DNA of 64,000 bases, from NCBI RefSeq assembly GCF_009870125.1, contig NC_046680.1:22897501-22961500 (forward strand). Direction: 5' to 3'. Positions 37,181 to 49,058 of the stretch are shown here, piece after piece; position 1 is the stretch's first letter; each line of letters opens with the position of its first letter. Below the pieces are notes generated by a model. It was not told the DNA's origin. It made no database searches and saw only the letters and a program-made list of their open reading frames with translations. Source of the stretch: Drosophila pseudoobscura. Its lineage: Eukaryota; Arthropoda; Insecta; Diptera; Drosophilidae. Position numbers and translations under genes: made by a program.

Positions 37181-40100
37181 CGCAACGCCGGGCTGCCCGC
37201 CTGACAATTTTCACCATTAATAAAACAGGGCCAAAGTTGACACACACTCTCTCTCTCTCCCTCGCCTTTCTCCTTTCTCTACTCTCTCACGCGCGCTCTC
37301 TCTCTTTCTCTGTGTGTGTGTCGCCTTTCTCCACCCTGCAAGCACAGCAGCTTGCACTCTCCGACGCTCTCTGTCTCTGCCTTCGTTGGTGGTGAGCTTT
37401 GACACCCCGCTGTTGTCCGGGGGCTGCGCTGCCCTCTGCTATGGTTTTTTCCACCACCTTTCGCCGTACTGGGCCTGTCCTAGAGTGTTTTTCCTATTGA
37501 ATGAAATCCGCTTTTGTCTAGTTCTGCTTCTGCTTCTGCTTCCTCTTCTTTTACGCCTCTTCTTCTTATACGGAGAGAGCGGATGTGTTAGTCGTCGCAC
37601 AAAGAGCACAAAATGGTATAATTATCAAATAAACACACCGCCAAAATCGTTTTCTGCACTTTTCTACTGCAAAAATCATCGCATGCTTCGTTTCAAACAT
37701 GCGCTGGCGCTGCCACTCTCCGCCAGCTGCAGCGTTGCCATACCGCCTTAAGGCAATTCAAATTCAAAATCGAATTCAAATTGAAATCCACTCGGGATTA
37801 TAATCTGTCATCAATCTCGATTCAAGTCGGAAAACCCGATCTTGACGAGCGTCCAATCCAACCTTCGGGGACCAAATATTTGGACAATGGCCACAAGGTC
37901 ACCGCACGGCCGGTCGGCCGATTGCAACGAGACGTAATATGAAAATCAAAACAAAAAGATGAAAAAAACAGAAAATGCACTGTCATTCGGACCCCCAAAC
38001 TTGTCGGTTTTAAGAGGGGAGAGGGGAGAGTGTGGACGTGCTGCTCTCCACTCTGCATAATAATCAATTTTCATTGGGCTGATGTAAATACATTAAGAAA
38101 AATGAGTATGGAGTTGAGGAATGATGAATGATGAATGCTCTTATAATATGTGAGGAGTGTCATCCATTTATGTTATATTTGGAGTAAAAAGTAAGGGGAG
38201 GAAACTACAGCACAATGGAAATCTGCAGGACTCCGAAGACCTAATAACTATTATAGACTTAAACTTATACTATTATAGAAACTAACCAAACGTAACCTTC
38301 GCTAATTGACCAATTACCAGCCTCAAGAAGAGTATTAAATGACACAAGCCAGTTTAAAACGATAACAAATAGGTTAGACATCGGCAAACACACAGCAAAA
38401 AAAACAATGAATTACTCATGCGCATACCAGTACGGGATGGGTGACGTGAGCCTCTTTGGAGCTGCGACCAAGCCCATCTGTGGAGCCCTCTTTGGACACT
38501 TTACTGCAACTCCCTGCATGATGACGGAGCACTAAAAAATGTGAGCAAATGTTGAAAATTCCCACCTCGTGTCGAGAGAAAGAGAGAGAGAGACGAGCAG
38601 CCAAGTGGCGGTGACTATGTGGAAATTCGATTAACTAACAAGGGCCTCCTTCCGTTGCGGTTTAGCTTAAAGCAAATGGATTTTCGAGCATGATGCCAGG
38701 CACTGGAGTTAATATCAATGCAAATAGCTTTGCCAATGGGGCGGATCGTTTCATTTGTGGATCTATTTTGGACAGATTGGGTATCCATTAAGAGAGTGTG
38801 ATGCCGTTATTCCAAAACGGTTGTTTAATTAATTAAATTGGTCATCTCGAAATATGCAAATGCCTTTTTATCTGGGAAATGCCAGGCTGAGACTGAGACC
38901 CTCCATAGATTTACGACCGCGGAGGTTTCCTCCTCTTACCACTTTCCATTGCGTGTCACAGAAATTATTGCCAATTTTAGCATTTCCTCATGTTGTAGGG
39001 CGGCGGGGGGGAGTACCTCTAATTACGGCACGGCACAGGTCTGTGTGTGTATGTTTGTGGCTGGTTAGGCCTACGACTTGAGGTTTTTTCTGTTTATTTG
39101 TCTCTTCCCCTCCTTTATGTAGGTCACCTGCAGTTGAAGATCGCTGGAGCTTTCTAAGCTTCCGTCAGAGAAGATCATTCAAACGGACAGTTTTGTAATG
39201 TTATTTGCTTTGGTATCATCAAGGCGTCTATCAATCAATCAATTAATCAGCAAAACAAAGCATTTTTGCATAATTAATCAACGAAAACGTGGATCTGCTG
39301 CACGTCATACGATCCCCCAGTGTTTTTTTCCTTCCCGCATTGACACCGGACTCAAATTATGAACATCAGCAGAAATGTATGTACTGTACCAGATATAACT
39401 GTATCGTTCTTGACCAGAATAAAGTGCAATGGTCAGCGGTAAGAGACAAAGAACAGGAAGCTATGTGACCCGCTTGAAGACCTCAAATTATTTGGAAAAT
39501 TAAAATCATTTCAAGAGAATAACGAAATTTGTGGGAGTACGAGTAAAGTATTTCCTTGGATTCATTTGTACGTTGTTGAGTGTATTGTCTTCTAAGTCGA
39601 ATCGCTTAACTCAAGCACCAGTCGCTGTCTCGCTTTCACCCGCTGGTTGCTGGGTTGCTGGATTGTGGATGGTCGCCAAACGGCAGCCAAAGGCATTGCC
39701 AGATCCACTCAAAAGATACCACGCACTCGTAATAGATCCGACCATGAGAGGGGGGCACACAGGTGGGAGAGGTAGGGGGTGGAGAGTCAGCTTTCTCAGT
39801 TACCGAAAACGTTGCCGATGTTGATGTCTTGCTGCTTCGTTAGCCTCTCAAAAGTGCTGCTCTCTCTCTACGTGCTCCGTGCGCCGTGCTGCGCTCTCCG
39901 CTCCGTTTTGGTGTTTCTCTGCCTTCAGCTGAGTGTGCTTATTTCGCTCGCTCTTTGCACTCAGTAATGAAGGGTATATTTGATTAGTCCGCACAATAAA
40001 TATTTATGATCAGTAACATTCTCAATTTTATAGATGGTACAACTTCAAAATAGCACATTTTTACATTTTATGAATATTATCTGGCCAACAAACTATAAAC

Positions 40101-40250
40101 AAGGAAACGCAACGTTACTGCTTAATTGTCTTTAGATATTTTTTTTCTAATAGTGGGTATCTAACAGTCGGAATGTCGACTCTAATGACTCTACTGTTAT
40201 TTGTTGTTGGTTATTCGGTTTCGTCGCTGACTTCTGATTGTTTTCTGCTC
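37181..40250. other. Non-coding DNA with CT-rich tract
   Basis: The stretch opens with a CT-rich tract (about 37240-37320), then AT-rich unique sequence. I see no coding frame, RNA gene or repeat family. Confidence 0.45.
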
Positions 40251-41070
40251 CGATTTTCATTACTTAGCTTTGACGATCTTTGTGAGTTGAGAGCCAGAGA
40301 CGAGACAGTGCCGATGAGCTAGAGAAAGAGAGCCACAGAGACTGTGAGTGTTTCCGATTCCGATTTTGAGTGCAAGTTTGGGTTTCAGCTTAAGCTCCGG
40401 TCGCGCCATTTCCTCGGATCAGTCTGCGTTGAGCGTGCGTTGGCAGTGACAGCAAAAGAAGAAAACCTCTTAGCCAACTCCTCTCCTCCTCCTGCACCGC
40501 GTCACAGTGTGCTCGGCCACCCCCTCCCGCTGCAGACTTTGGTCGATATAGTTTTTCGGTTAGTTTACACTTCCACATAAACAGTTAACACCCAACACTG
40601 GCTATCACAACCGTCGTGTGTCCCGGTCGTCTACATCTGCGTCTGCCCACCCAAAATCAAATCAAGTGCAAAGTGAAACCCCCCGAATCGAACCAAACCA
40701 AACCGAACAGAACTGACGCGTGGTGCAATCAATGATAAGTCATCGAAAGTACAACCGATTGCAACAAATTTCGATCGAGTCGAGAACAGATTGCCAAACA
40801 CTTGGAAATCGATGACCCAGCGGAAGTGACGAAAGACCTTTGTGCTCAATTTATCGGATATTTGTTTGTTTTCAAGGAAAACCCATTGGAATATCTGTTT
40901 GTTTTTCAATTTTCACTCGAATGTTTGTTTTACCTCTCTCTCTCGCTCGCTCGCTCGCTCGCTACCGCTCTCTTGGTTTCCGTGTGTGTTTCGGTTTTCC
41001 TATCAGTGTGTGCTGGTTAAGTTTTTCGCGACTGTTTTCCACATGTTGTTTTGCTGACTGCTAGAAAATT
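40251..41070 (+). promoter_or_regulatory. Possible promoter and leader of the second FAR gene
   Basis: The + strand here reads like a fly leader, with an initiator-like ATCAGTCTG near 40418 and a donor-like ACT then GTGAGT near 40342. It lies 5 kb upstream of the FAR start codon at 45974, whose exon has its own acceptor at 45904-45906, so a distal leader exon is needed somewhere. A (CTCG)n run follows at about 40945-40965. Confidence 0.25.
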
Positions 41071-44000
41071 CATTGGCAAACCAAAGTAATTGTATTGCCT
41101 TTAGAAATATATGCTTATAATAGCATTTTTCCTGGTCTTTTCGCAAACAAATTTAAAGTTTTCTCTGGAACTGACAGCGTGGCCAAATCCAGAAACGCTT
41201 ATTTCTTTCTTCTGGTTCTGGCATGGTTCTATAATTTATTACAGTTTTTTTTGGATGGCTGACATCGTTTTTAACGCTGCCAACCGGTTTACCAAATGTT
41301 CCAGAAGAATATAAATAAATACTAAAACAGGAATGTTCAATTGTCTATTTGTTAATGGGTCGAAATCTAAGCGCAAATTGTTGGAGCAACAGAGAGGCTA
41401 GATAGACAGGGTCGAAGCTATTGATACCCTATAGAATATATCTCAAGCATTATATATCTATTTTAGGGTCTTCATCCTATATTATAAGATGTAATTTCCA
41501 ATTTTCGATTGAATTATCTTCAGAAATAAGATCATTCCTAGGTGGCGCTAAGATTCTCCACGTTCGTTGCCTAAGTCTTTAGATTGGCATTGAACGGAAT
41601 CACAATTGTTGATTGTTTATTGGTGATTGTTGAGCTGCTCAATCAATATGGCTTGCTTTCATTGTTTTTGTTGCGGTATGTTTCAATGTTAAGGTCTACG
41701 CCAAAACACAACAAATATTTAATGCTAATGCCCAGCCGCAGCCCCAAGTGCGACTTTTTCAGTATTTCAGTTTTCTCTGTTTGTTGTTTATGGCGTTCGA
41801 TTCAATGAGTCTTCCCCGATCCCCGATCTCCTCCACACCGCACACCGATGGTTCATGCCTAGCATAAATAAAACAACGAATTATTGTTACACATTTGGTT
41901 GCCAAGGCGGAAATAAATGGCATTAAATGGAGTCGTATCAAAATCGAATCAAAATCAAAATCATAACAAAACATGAAGAGAAATCATTTGGCCTGGCCAA
42001 GCCAAGGAGAGGAGAAAGATCTGTTCGTCGTTAAATAGAAAGTGACCGAAATAGATCTTTAGACATAAGCAAAAAACCGAAAATTCGTCACAGTTGGAAC
42101 ATACCCTAACCGAAAACGAAGAGTCGCCTCCAATCGTTTGTTTTCGGCTCTTCTGGCCATCAATTTGTTGCCTAGGGCTTCGATACGATCTTGCCATTTT
42201 GAAGCTGCAAAAGAAATTTCCAAATATTTAATATGCATAAACCGTTTCTGTGCTTCGCAGGGGGAGGCTTGGTGAGCGGAGAGCGAATAGAGAGAAAGAG
42301 AGAGAGTCATTTGTCTCAATACAAGCGCAGACGTAGAAAAATTATGCAAATCTTAGGGCATATACTCGTGCACTTAAAGCTGTCTCTCAATAGCCAATAG
42401 ACAATGTAGATAGCTATCAGGTATATACACCAGTATATAATAGATTCCATGTTTTTCTGAACTCAAAATACATAAAAAAATATTGTTGGTAAACAACAAC
42501 AATAGAGAGGATCGGTGCAAGAAAAAAGAATTCATCTCTTGATTTCTGACCTCTACAGACACGAATCGAAAGATCATCTGTCTCCGATTATTCAAGGTTT
42601 TCGCCTAACAAAATGTCAAGTTCAACGATCCCCCAACCTTCTCTTATACCCCATCCCCATCCATACATCAATCTGTCTGTTTCAAAGCCAACCCACGAAG
42701 AACTTTACAGAGTTCAACAAACAAAAACTATTACAAATACGAGATGGAGATGGAAATATGACAAAAATGTGCCTCGAACGAAACTCAAATGGCGTTGGGT
42801 TGGAGCCTGTGGAGATTTTATGCAAATCATTGGTCGAGACCTCTAAACCTGTTTAGAGTTGGTGGCATTGTCTCTCTCAGATATCCCTCCATCCCATCCC
42901 ATCGCAGCCACCAGCTACCAGCCACCGGCCCGTCGACCCATTTCCATCTTCTAATCCAAAATTTGCATAATTCTATCGCACGGAATCGGATCATGTGGCT
43001 GTGGCTATGGCATTTGAAAGCGAAATGCCTTGAGCAAGCGAATGTAAAGAAATAGGCGAGTCATTAGGCCAATTGGCCAAGCACAAATGTGTTGAGTCAT
43101 CATTTGGAAATGGAAAAGCAAGCGAAGGTTAGTGAAGGTTAGCAAAGTGGGCCTGATCTGTCAGTTGGTCAATTATCAGGCGAATCAATTAGCGATCGGG
43201 TGATAAACCCCCAAAAAAGATGTGCAACTGTAGCAGCAGCTATCGGACAAGAGCTGGAGTGTATCCATGTGATGGGATTGGATTCGAATCATCTGCATGC
43301 CCAGACATCAGAGACTTTGGAGATCAACTCGACGCATGCGATGCGACCGTGACCGTGCATTTTGATTAAGTTGTTTGTCTTCGAAGTTCGAACAGAAACT
43401 CTAGCTACAAACATCTTTGGGGCCCAACTCTGGCCCAACCCAGACAGACCAGACGCTGCTTGGGCTCTCTGGCAGCGCGGCGGCCTTGACACAAATTTGT
43501 GTTAGCGTCAAACACGAATCCCACGAAAATGCTCAAAAAATTAATCTCTCCGCTGAACGAATTGTTACGCATTTCGTTCATTATCTCTTCCACTTGCACC
43601 TTAGCAGACCTTAGGCAATGGAAAACCCCAACCCTCCGCGTGAGTGCTAACTACAGCGGTTATACCTTGATTTGATTTCTCTGATTTTCTCATTCGCGTC
43701 TCTTTCGGTATCGCGGATATACGCCTCATTTGCCATTAATTAGTGGAGCTATTGATGGCCTCATGAGGTGAGGCGAACAAAGACAGACAGTGTGCCACCG
43801 ATCACCGATCACCAAATCACAAAATCACCGATCACCGCTGGATGCGGGGGGAAAGTACAGTTGGCAGTGTTGGGAAACGGCCTTGGCTTCAATGTTTCAC
43901 TTAATTGAAAGCATTGAGAATTGGAAATCGATTGAGAGTGTTGTGTCGGATACAGTCCGATTACAGCGGAATGCTTAAAATGTGCGAAAGTACTGTAAAT

Positions 44001-44108
44001 AGTGTTGAAAAGCAGATATAAAAGTCCAACAAAAATTGTGTTTGAGCTCTATTTAAATACTGTATAATTCTGTGGATTGGTTTTTGCGTCCGCTGCGAAG
44101 GGTCTCGT
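41071..44108. other. Intergenic or intronic DNA
   Basis: AT-rich unique sequence without a supported gene, apart from the candidate exon at 42105-42204. If the leader near 40.4 kb belongs to the FAR at 45974, this stretch is part of that gene's first intron and the - strand gene at 44109 is nested in it. Confidence 0.4.
42105..42204 (-). other. Candidate 100-nt exon of unknown gene
   Basis: On the - strand a strong acceptor (ATTTCTTTTGCAG) and a consensus donor (G then GTATGT) bracket exactly 100 bases. Two frames are open. One reads SKWQDRIEALGNKLMARRA and on, with Leu/Ile/Ala spacing like a coiled coil. The other begins with ATG in a perfect CAAAATGG context at 42197 and leaves phase 0. 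I found no partner exon with matching phase nearby. Confidence 0.3.
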
Positions 44109-45287
44109 CTAGGCGCCGCGCTTGAAGTCTCTATAAAGACTGGCACACTGTCGCCACTTGTTAGAGAAAGATTGGCTGCCGCTCGGCGGTGGGTTGGTCA
44201 GCTGTTCGGAGTAGCTGCACACGGGAGCTGGGGCGCGTTCCATCCTCGTGATGGTCATGTCAAAGCGCGGTGTCTTCCCCACATTCTCCGGTCGCTTGCG
44301 CAGAGCGGCTTGCGGCGGTTTCTCCTCCAGGACGGAATCATCCTCCAGTCTGGCATCCTCTGGGTGCTTCTGCATGAGCAGGTGGAAGCCGACAGGCTTG
44401 CGTCTGCACGTCAGGCGATCGATTACTTTCTGGTAGTTTGAGGACCTGATCGAGGGCAACTGCAGGTGGTGAAAGCTGCGGCGACTGTCGTAGTAGCCCC
44501 CGGGGTGTCTCCCCAGGCCACTGTGACTGCCGTCGCTGGGATTGAAATCGTCGCCGGGTTCTAGATCCTCGCTGCACCGCTGACTGGGGCAAGTGTGCCA
44601 GGAGTGCCAGTGATTTTCCTCCTCAGCCTCTGCGCGCTTGCGCAGCCACTCCTTGCTAGCGCCAGAGTAATCGTCCTGATTTTGTGCCTCGTCGCGATGG
44701 CTCATGGTCACGTCCCCGTCTTGGGCCTCGGCGCGAGAATCATCCGGCCTGGGCAGATTGTAGCCCCTGCGCGACTTTTGTAGCTCGTAAGCTTGGCGCT
44801 TGACCTCCTTCTGGCGTTGGTGCCGCCGCCTCTTGCTGTAGTCCTTGGCCGCTCTGTTAGGGTCCTTAGCCCTACGGCGGGGTCGACTCGACTCTCGATT
44901 CCGCCTGTCGTCGGCATCGTAGATAACGTCGGACTTGGAGATACCTGGAGCCTGTGCATCGCGTCTTGCAGGTCCCCGGGTCCACCTTCGCCTGTTTTCT
45001 TCAATGATCAGCTGCTGGCGCCGCATGTGCTCCTCGGGGTTTTGCAGGATGGTGCGCCGACCCACCTCCCACACGGGCCCACTTCGTTGGCTGCTGGCCA
45101 TCGGCGGCTCCATGAGCCCCCCACTGGCCACAGGGCCATCATCGAACCGGTGCAACTGGGAATGCACCCCGGAGAGCGAGTCGGGGTTGTAGTTCCACTC
45201 GAAGCGCCTGTGGCTCAGGAGCCGCACCTGCTGAAGCTTTCCCCAGCAATGGTTTAGTCCCCGAGCCACTTTCAGCGTGCAATTCAT
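44109..45287 (-). CDS. Unrecognised 392-aa basic protein, single exon
   Basis: An intronless frame of 392 codons in GC-rich sequence, ending TAG at 44109-44111. I do not recognise the family. The first 30 residues are basic and free of acid (MNCTLKVARGLNHCWGKL), which would suit mitochondrial import. The middle (about 95-180) is dense in Arg/Lys with a likely nuclear-type basic cluster (RRRAKDPNRAAKDYSKRRRH) and is probably disordered. The C-terminal third has His, Pro and Ser-rich parts, with no membrane segment and no zinc-finger spacing. A start at 45287 is the only upstream Met before AT-rich DNA. Length, GC content and compositional change at both ends support a real gene; the opposite-strand frames there are shadows. 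Small intronless genes of this kind in flies are often testis-expressed, which is only a guess here. It may lie inside the first intron of the + strand FAR. Confidence 0.65.
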   Translation of the reverse strand: MNCTLKVARGLNHCWGKLQQVRLLSHRRFEWNYNPDSLSGVHSQLHRFDDGPVASGGLMEPPMASSQRSGPVWEVGRRTILQNPEEHMRRQQLIIEENRRRWTRGPARRDAQAPGISKSDVIYDADDRRNRESSRPRRRAKDPNRAAKDYSKRRRHQRQKEVKRQAYELQKSRRGYNLPRPDDSRAEAQDGDVTMSHRDEAQNQDDYSGASKEWLRKRAEAEEENHWHSWHTCPSQRCSEDLEPGDDFNPSDGSHSGLGRHPGGYYDSRRSFHHLQLPSIRSSNYQKVIDRLTCRRKPVGFHLLMQKHPEDARLEDDSVLEEKPPQAALRKRPENVGKTPRFDMTITRMERAPAPVCSYSEQLTNPPPSGSQSFSNKWRQCASLYRDFKRGA

Positions 45288-45906
45288 TCTAAATATTGTT
45301 ACAGAAAATTTTGATTACTTCCAACACGAGGCTGAATATTTCTGAAATGATTGTTTGGTTTTTTTTTTGAGAACTAAATTTTGTGTAGAAATCCAAGCGG
45401 AACAAATTGTTTTGTTTGGAAAACTTTGAAAATGGATGACCGAAATTTTTGTGAACTGAATGCTGGGAGGTTATGGAGATTGTCTGATGATTTGTTATCA
45501 AACACTTCGATTTGACAGAAAATGCCGGACTCCTACATTGGGGTGTTGTGAAGGCATTTGAAGCATTATCTGAACAGACTAAAGGTATTTAGTAAGCGTG
45601 AATATCTTTTTCGTTGTTCATCAATCAATCATCATTGCTCATCAGAGAAAACTCTGAAGAATGGATAGGGCTGAAGTCCAAGAACCATCCAATTCCGGTC
45701 ATCACTTTTTCACTTCCTCTGTATCTACTTATCATTTAATGGCCTTTGACTCGACTGCACTTCCGCCGGCAAGCGGATTTTGATCTCGCAGACAGACGGA
45801 AGCTGCCTTGAGTGGGGGACTTTTTTCAATCTGTTTTATCTGCTTCACCTTTTATCTAATAAACCACGACTACTAACTAACGTAAAACAAATATTCTCTG
45901 CTGCAG
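45288..45906. other. Short spacer before the second FAR
   Basis: AT-rich spacer between the start of the - strand gene and the leader of the FAR. It should hold the promoter of the former (on the - strand), but I see no clear core motif. It ends in the acceptor TATTCTCTGCTGCAG (AG at 45905-45906). Confidence 0.45.
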
Positions 45907-45973
45907 CTGGGCCCAACCGATTCCAACGTTCAGCAGCAAATTGGCGCCACCGACGAATCTCGAGCCCTACACC

Positions 45974-48693
45974 ATGGCTGTCATAACGGATCATGACAGC
46001 AGTAGCAGCACCACCGAAACCTCCACAAACTCCACCTCTAGCACCAGCACCAGCACCACCCACAACCACAGCAACAACAACAGCAGCAACCTCAGCAATG
46101 GGAAACCTCAGCACAGCAATCGTGGAGCGAGCAGCCAGCGCCAACAGTTGAGCACGGCCCTGACCATTCCAGAGTTTTTTGCCCACAAAAACATCTTCGT
46201 CACCGGCGGCACGGGCTTCCTGGGGACCGTCCTGATCGAGGCCCTGCTGGACACACATCCCGAAATCGGCACCATCTATGTTCTCGTCCGGGGTAAGAAG
46301 AAGTTCGATCCCAAGGAGCGGATCAATCGCCTGCTTCAGAAGCCGGTAAGTGTGGTTACATTTGGTGTGGGTTACTCGGGGGGCCCTAGGGTCACGACCA
46401 TACCCGCCCCTTGGCACTCTCGCTGACATCATGGGTATATCATTAAAGCCAATTACGTGCCTCTTTATGGAGCGTTAATTTGTCAGAGTCGTAACCGGTC
46501 GAAGGGAACGGGCAGACAGGGAGACCCACCGCGACCTCTTCCGCTTTGTCTGCTTAGCGGTTTCTGCCTCACGCCTCTTTCCACACATGTTTTCTACATA
46601 TCTTTCTTTGGGATTTTATTCGGGTCTCTATTCACTTCGATATACCCTCTCCCATCTCCCATTTCCCATTAGAGAAGCACTCCGCACTCCCTCACCGCTT
46701 ATGAAAGAGAAAATTGAACCATAATCGGTAAAGTGTTAGCCAGGTTAGCCATCCGAACAATCAGTTTAATCCACAAACTTCAGTAGTTTTAGCTGATTAT
46801 TTTATATTAAGCATTAAGAATCTCTGGGATCTATTGTAATCTTTGAACCAGTAAGAGTATCTAAGACTTCGGTACAAGCTATTTATCTTTGCCATATTTC
46901 TTTACCTTCGAGTCTTCACAACAATTAGTTAATTATAGTTTTAAACGCACTTTTTAATGGCGCAACAAGCACAGATTTTTGTTGTTTTGGAAATTACTTA
47001 TTTATTTAAAAAAAACCGTTCCCCCCCCCCCCCCCCCCCCCCCCCCCCTGGTAGTAGTAGTAATCATAATTTGTAGACTCTCAGATACAAACAAGCAAAC
47101 GGCTTATCGAAACAACGGCTTTTTCCCGCACAGATCTTCGAGAAGTACGCGGAGAAAACCCTGGCCAAGGTAGTGCCTGTCGTGGGAGAGCTGAGCGAGC
47201 CGAACTTCGGCTTCGGCCCGGATCTGCTCCAGGAGCTGATCAATCGCGTGCACGTGATCTACCACAGTGCGGCCACGATCAAGTTCAGCTCCCCGCTGCG
47301 CACTGCCATCCGCACCAATCTGACGGGCACGATGCGGACCATCGAGCTGGCCAAGCAGCTGAAGCATCTGTCAGCGTACATCTACTGCTCGACAGCCTTC
47401 TGCAACAGCAACAACCGCGGCCTGATCGCCGAGGAAGTGTACAAGTCACAGTTCGATCCTTACGACATGATGAAAATGGCCGAGGACGACGAGGCCTGGG
47501 TGGACTTCACCCAGCAGAAGTGCAAGGGCTACATCCAGGACCATCCCAACACGTACACATTCACTAAGAATCTGTCCGAGAACCTGCTGATGGCGGAGAT
47601 GTCAGGACTTCCGGCGGCCATAGTCAGGCCATCGATTGGTAAGCGTTCGATTTATACATTCAAACAGAACCGACAACAATTTATAATTGATTGCTTTTCT
47701 AGTGTATGGCACCTTGGAGCATCCGATGAAGGGCTGGGTGGGCAATGCCAACTCCGGCCACTTGGGCTTCCTCGCCGGCTTCGTTAAGGGAATCTTTCGG
47801 ACGATGTGCGGCCAGGCTTCGGCCGTGATTGACATCATTCCATGCGATTATGTGATCAACTCCTCCCTGGTCATGGGCTGGTATGTGGGGACCCGACAGC
47901 TGGAGCAGCCGGAGATCATCCACTGCACCTCGGGCGAAGTGAATCCGCTGACGCTGTCGGAGTTCTGCACGATCATCAACGACAGCGTGGAGCGGCATCC
48001 CCCCAACAGTTTCGTGTGGAAGCCACTGACCAAGCTGCGAAACGGCTGGCGCTACAATCTATTTTTCTATCTGTTTCATTTGCTGCCTGCCATGGTCTTT
48101 ATAATTCCGGAGAAGCTCTTTGGCATTGGCATGCCACAGCACACGTAAGAATTCTGCTAGGACCTGCCTGAAGAATACCTCCTGCTCCCAGTTCTCAGAT
48201 TGCCTCTCTTTCAGTGCCTATGAGTACATGCGCGTCTTCCAAAAAGGCACCAAGGCCTTTGACTACTTCCTGGACAAGGACTTCCGGTACTCCCTGAAGA
48301 ATGCTCTCCGCATCTCCGCCATCATCCCGGAGAGCGATCGGCGGCGCTACAACTTCGATGCTAGCCAGTGCGACTGGTCGGAATTCATCGATCGCTGCCT
48401 CATAGGCATCCGACGCTTCTACTTCAAGGAGTCTGCGGTCACAACGGAATGGCACCGCAACTACTGGAAGGTGTAAGTACCCAGGACTAGTGGCCTTCTC
48501 TCCGAGCTCTCTCTCTGATCCAAGTCTTTCTCTCTCTCTCTTTCTCCTCCCAAACATCAGCTTTAATTTCCTCTACTATGCGGGCTATGCTGTCATCTTT
48601 GCCGTCCTGTACATTGCCCTCGTCCCCTTCCTGGGCATACAGATCGGTCTCACGCTGGCCGTGCTCATCTGGGGCTTCCTCGTCTGGCTGTAG
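45974..48693 (+). CDS. CG8303: Fatty acyl-CoA reductase (CG8303-like)
   Basis: NADPH-dependent reduction of fatty acyl-CoA to fatty alcohol. Coding exons: 45974-46345, 47134-47638, 47703-48144, 48215-48472, 48561-48693; phases fit and give 569 aa. The first 70 residues are Ser/Thr/Asn-rich low complexity. The fold begins with TGGTGFLG (77-84), followed by HSAATIKF, YCSTAF and PNTYTFTK with Tyr 265 and Lys 269. Hydrophobic stretches near FFYLFHLLPAMVFIIP and a C-terminal pair (about 525-569) indicate anchoring in the endoplasmic reticulum or peroxisome membrane, as usual in insect FARs. The start at 45974 follows ACACC and is the first ATG after the acceptor at 45906. Three introns match those of the two other FARs here. 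The intron of 788 bases before exon 2 holds a 28-base C run. The fly name rests on family, remembered neighbourhood and size (about 543 aa in D. melanogaster) and is less sure than the function. Confidence 0.93.
47021..47048. repeat. 28-base poly-C tract in an intron
   Basis: Twenty-eight consecutive C on the + strand, beginning 113 bases upstream of the exon that starts at 47134. Such a run can form an i-motif (or G-quadruplex on the other strand) and may also be an assembly-sensitive length. Confidence 0.95.
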
Positions 48694-48712
48694 GGGACCA
48701 TCCCGCACTCTT

Positions 48713-48755
48713 GATCCAAATCCTGATCCTGATCCTGATCCTGATCCTGATCCAG
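48713..48755 (+). repeat. (GATCCT)n array just after the FAR stop codon
   Basis: About six GATCCT units, the first two imperfect, begin 20 bases after the TAG at 48691-48693, inside the 3' untranslated region. Confidence 0.9.
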
Positions 48756-48959
48756 ACTCTCTTGGACAGTGCAATATTTCTCTTTCTCCATATTCACTCT
48801 CCCGTTATCCTGTTCGTTTCCATTGTAGTTTGTCTTTGTAGGGTATCCATGTATTTTACTTTTAAGTCCTTTCTCTTAACACAATCTAGTACAAGTCAAT
48901 GGTCGTCGGATCGATTCTCGGATTGAACATACGTTACAAAAAAACTGTATCATATGAAG

Positions 48960-48965
48960 AATAAA
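48960..48965 (+). terminator. Poly(A) signal of the second FAR
   Basis: AATAAA lies 267 bases past the stop codon. A second one at 49053-49058 could give a longer form. Confidence 0.6.
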
Positions 48966-49058
48966 CAAAAACAAAAGACCACACCAATCTATTCTCACAC
49001 AGCAATGCAAAAAGTAGCCCAAAACTTAGTCACATTAATAACTATGTAAAATAATAAA

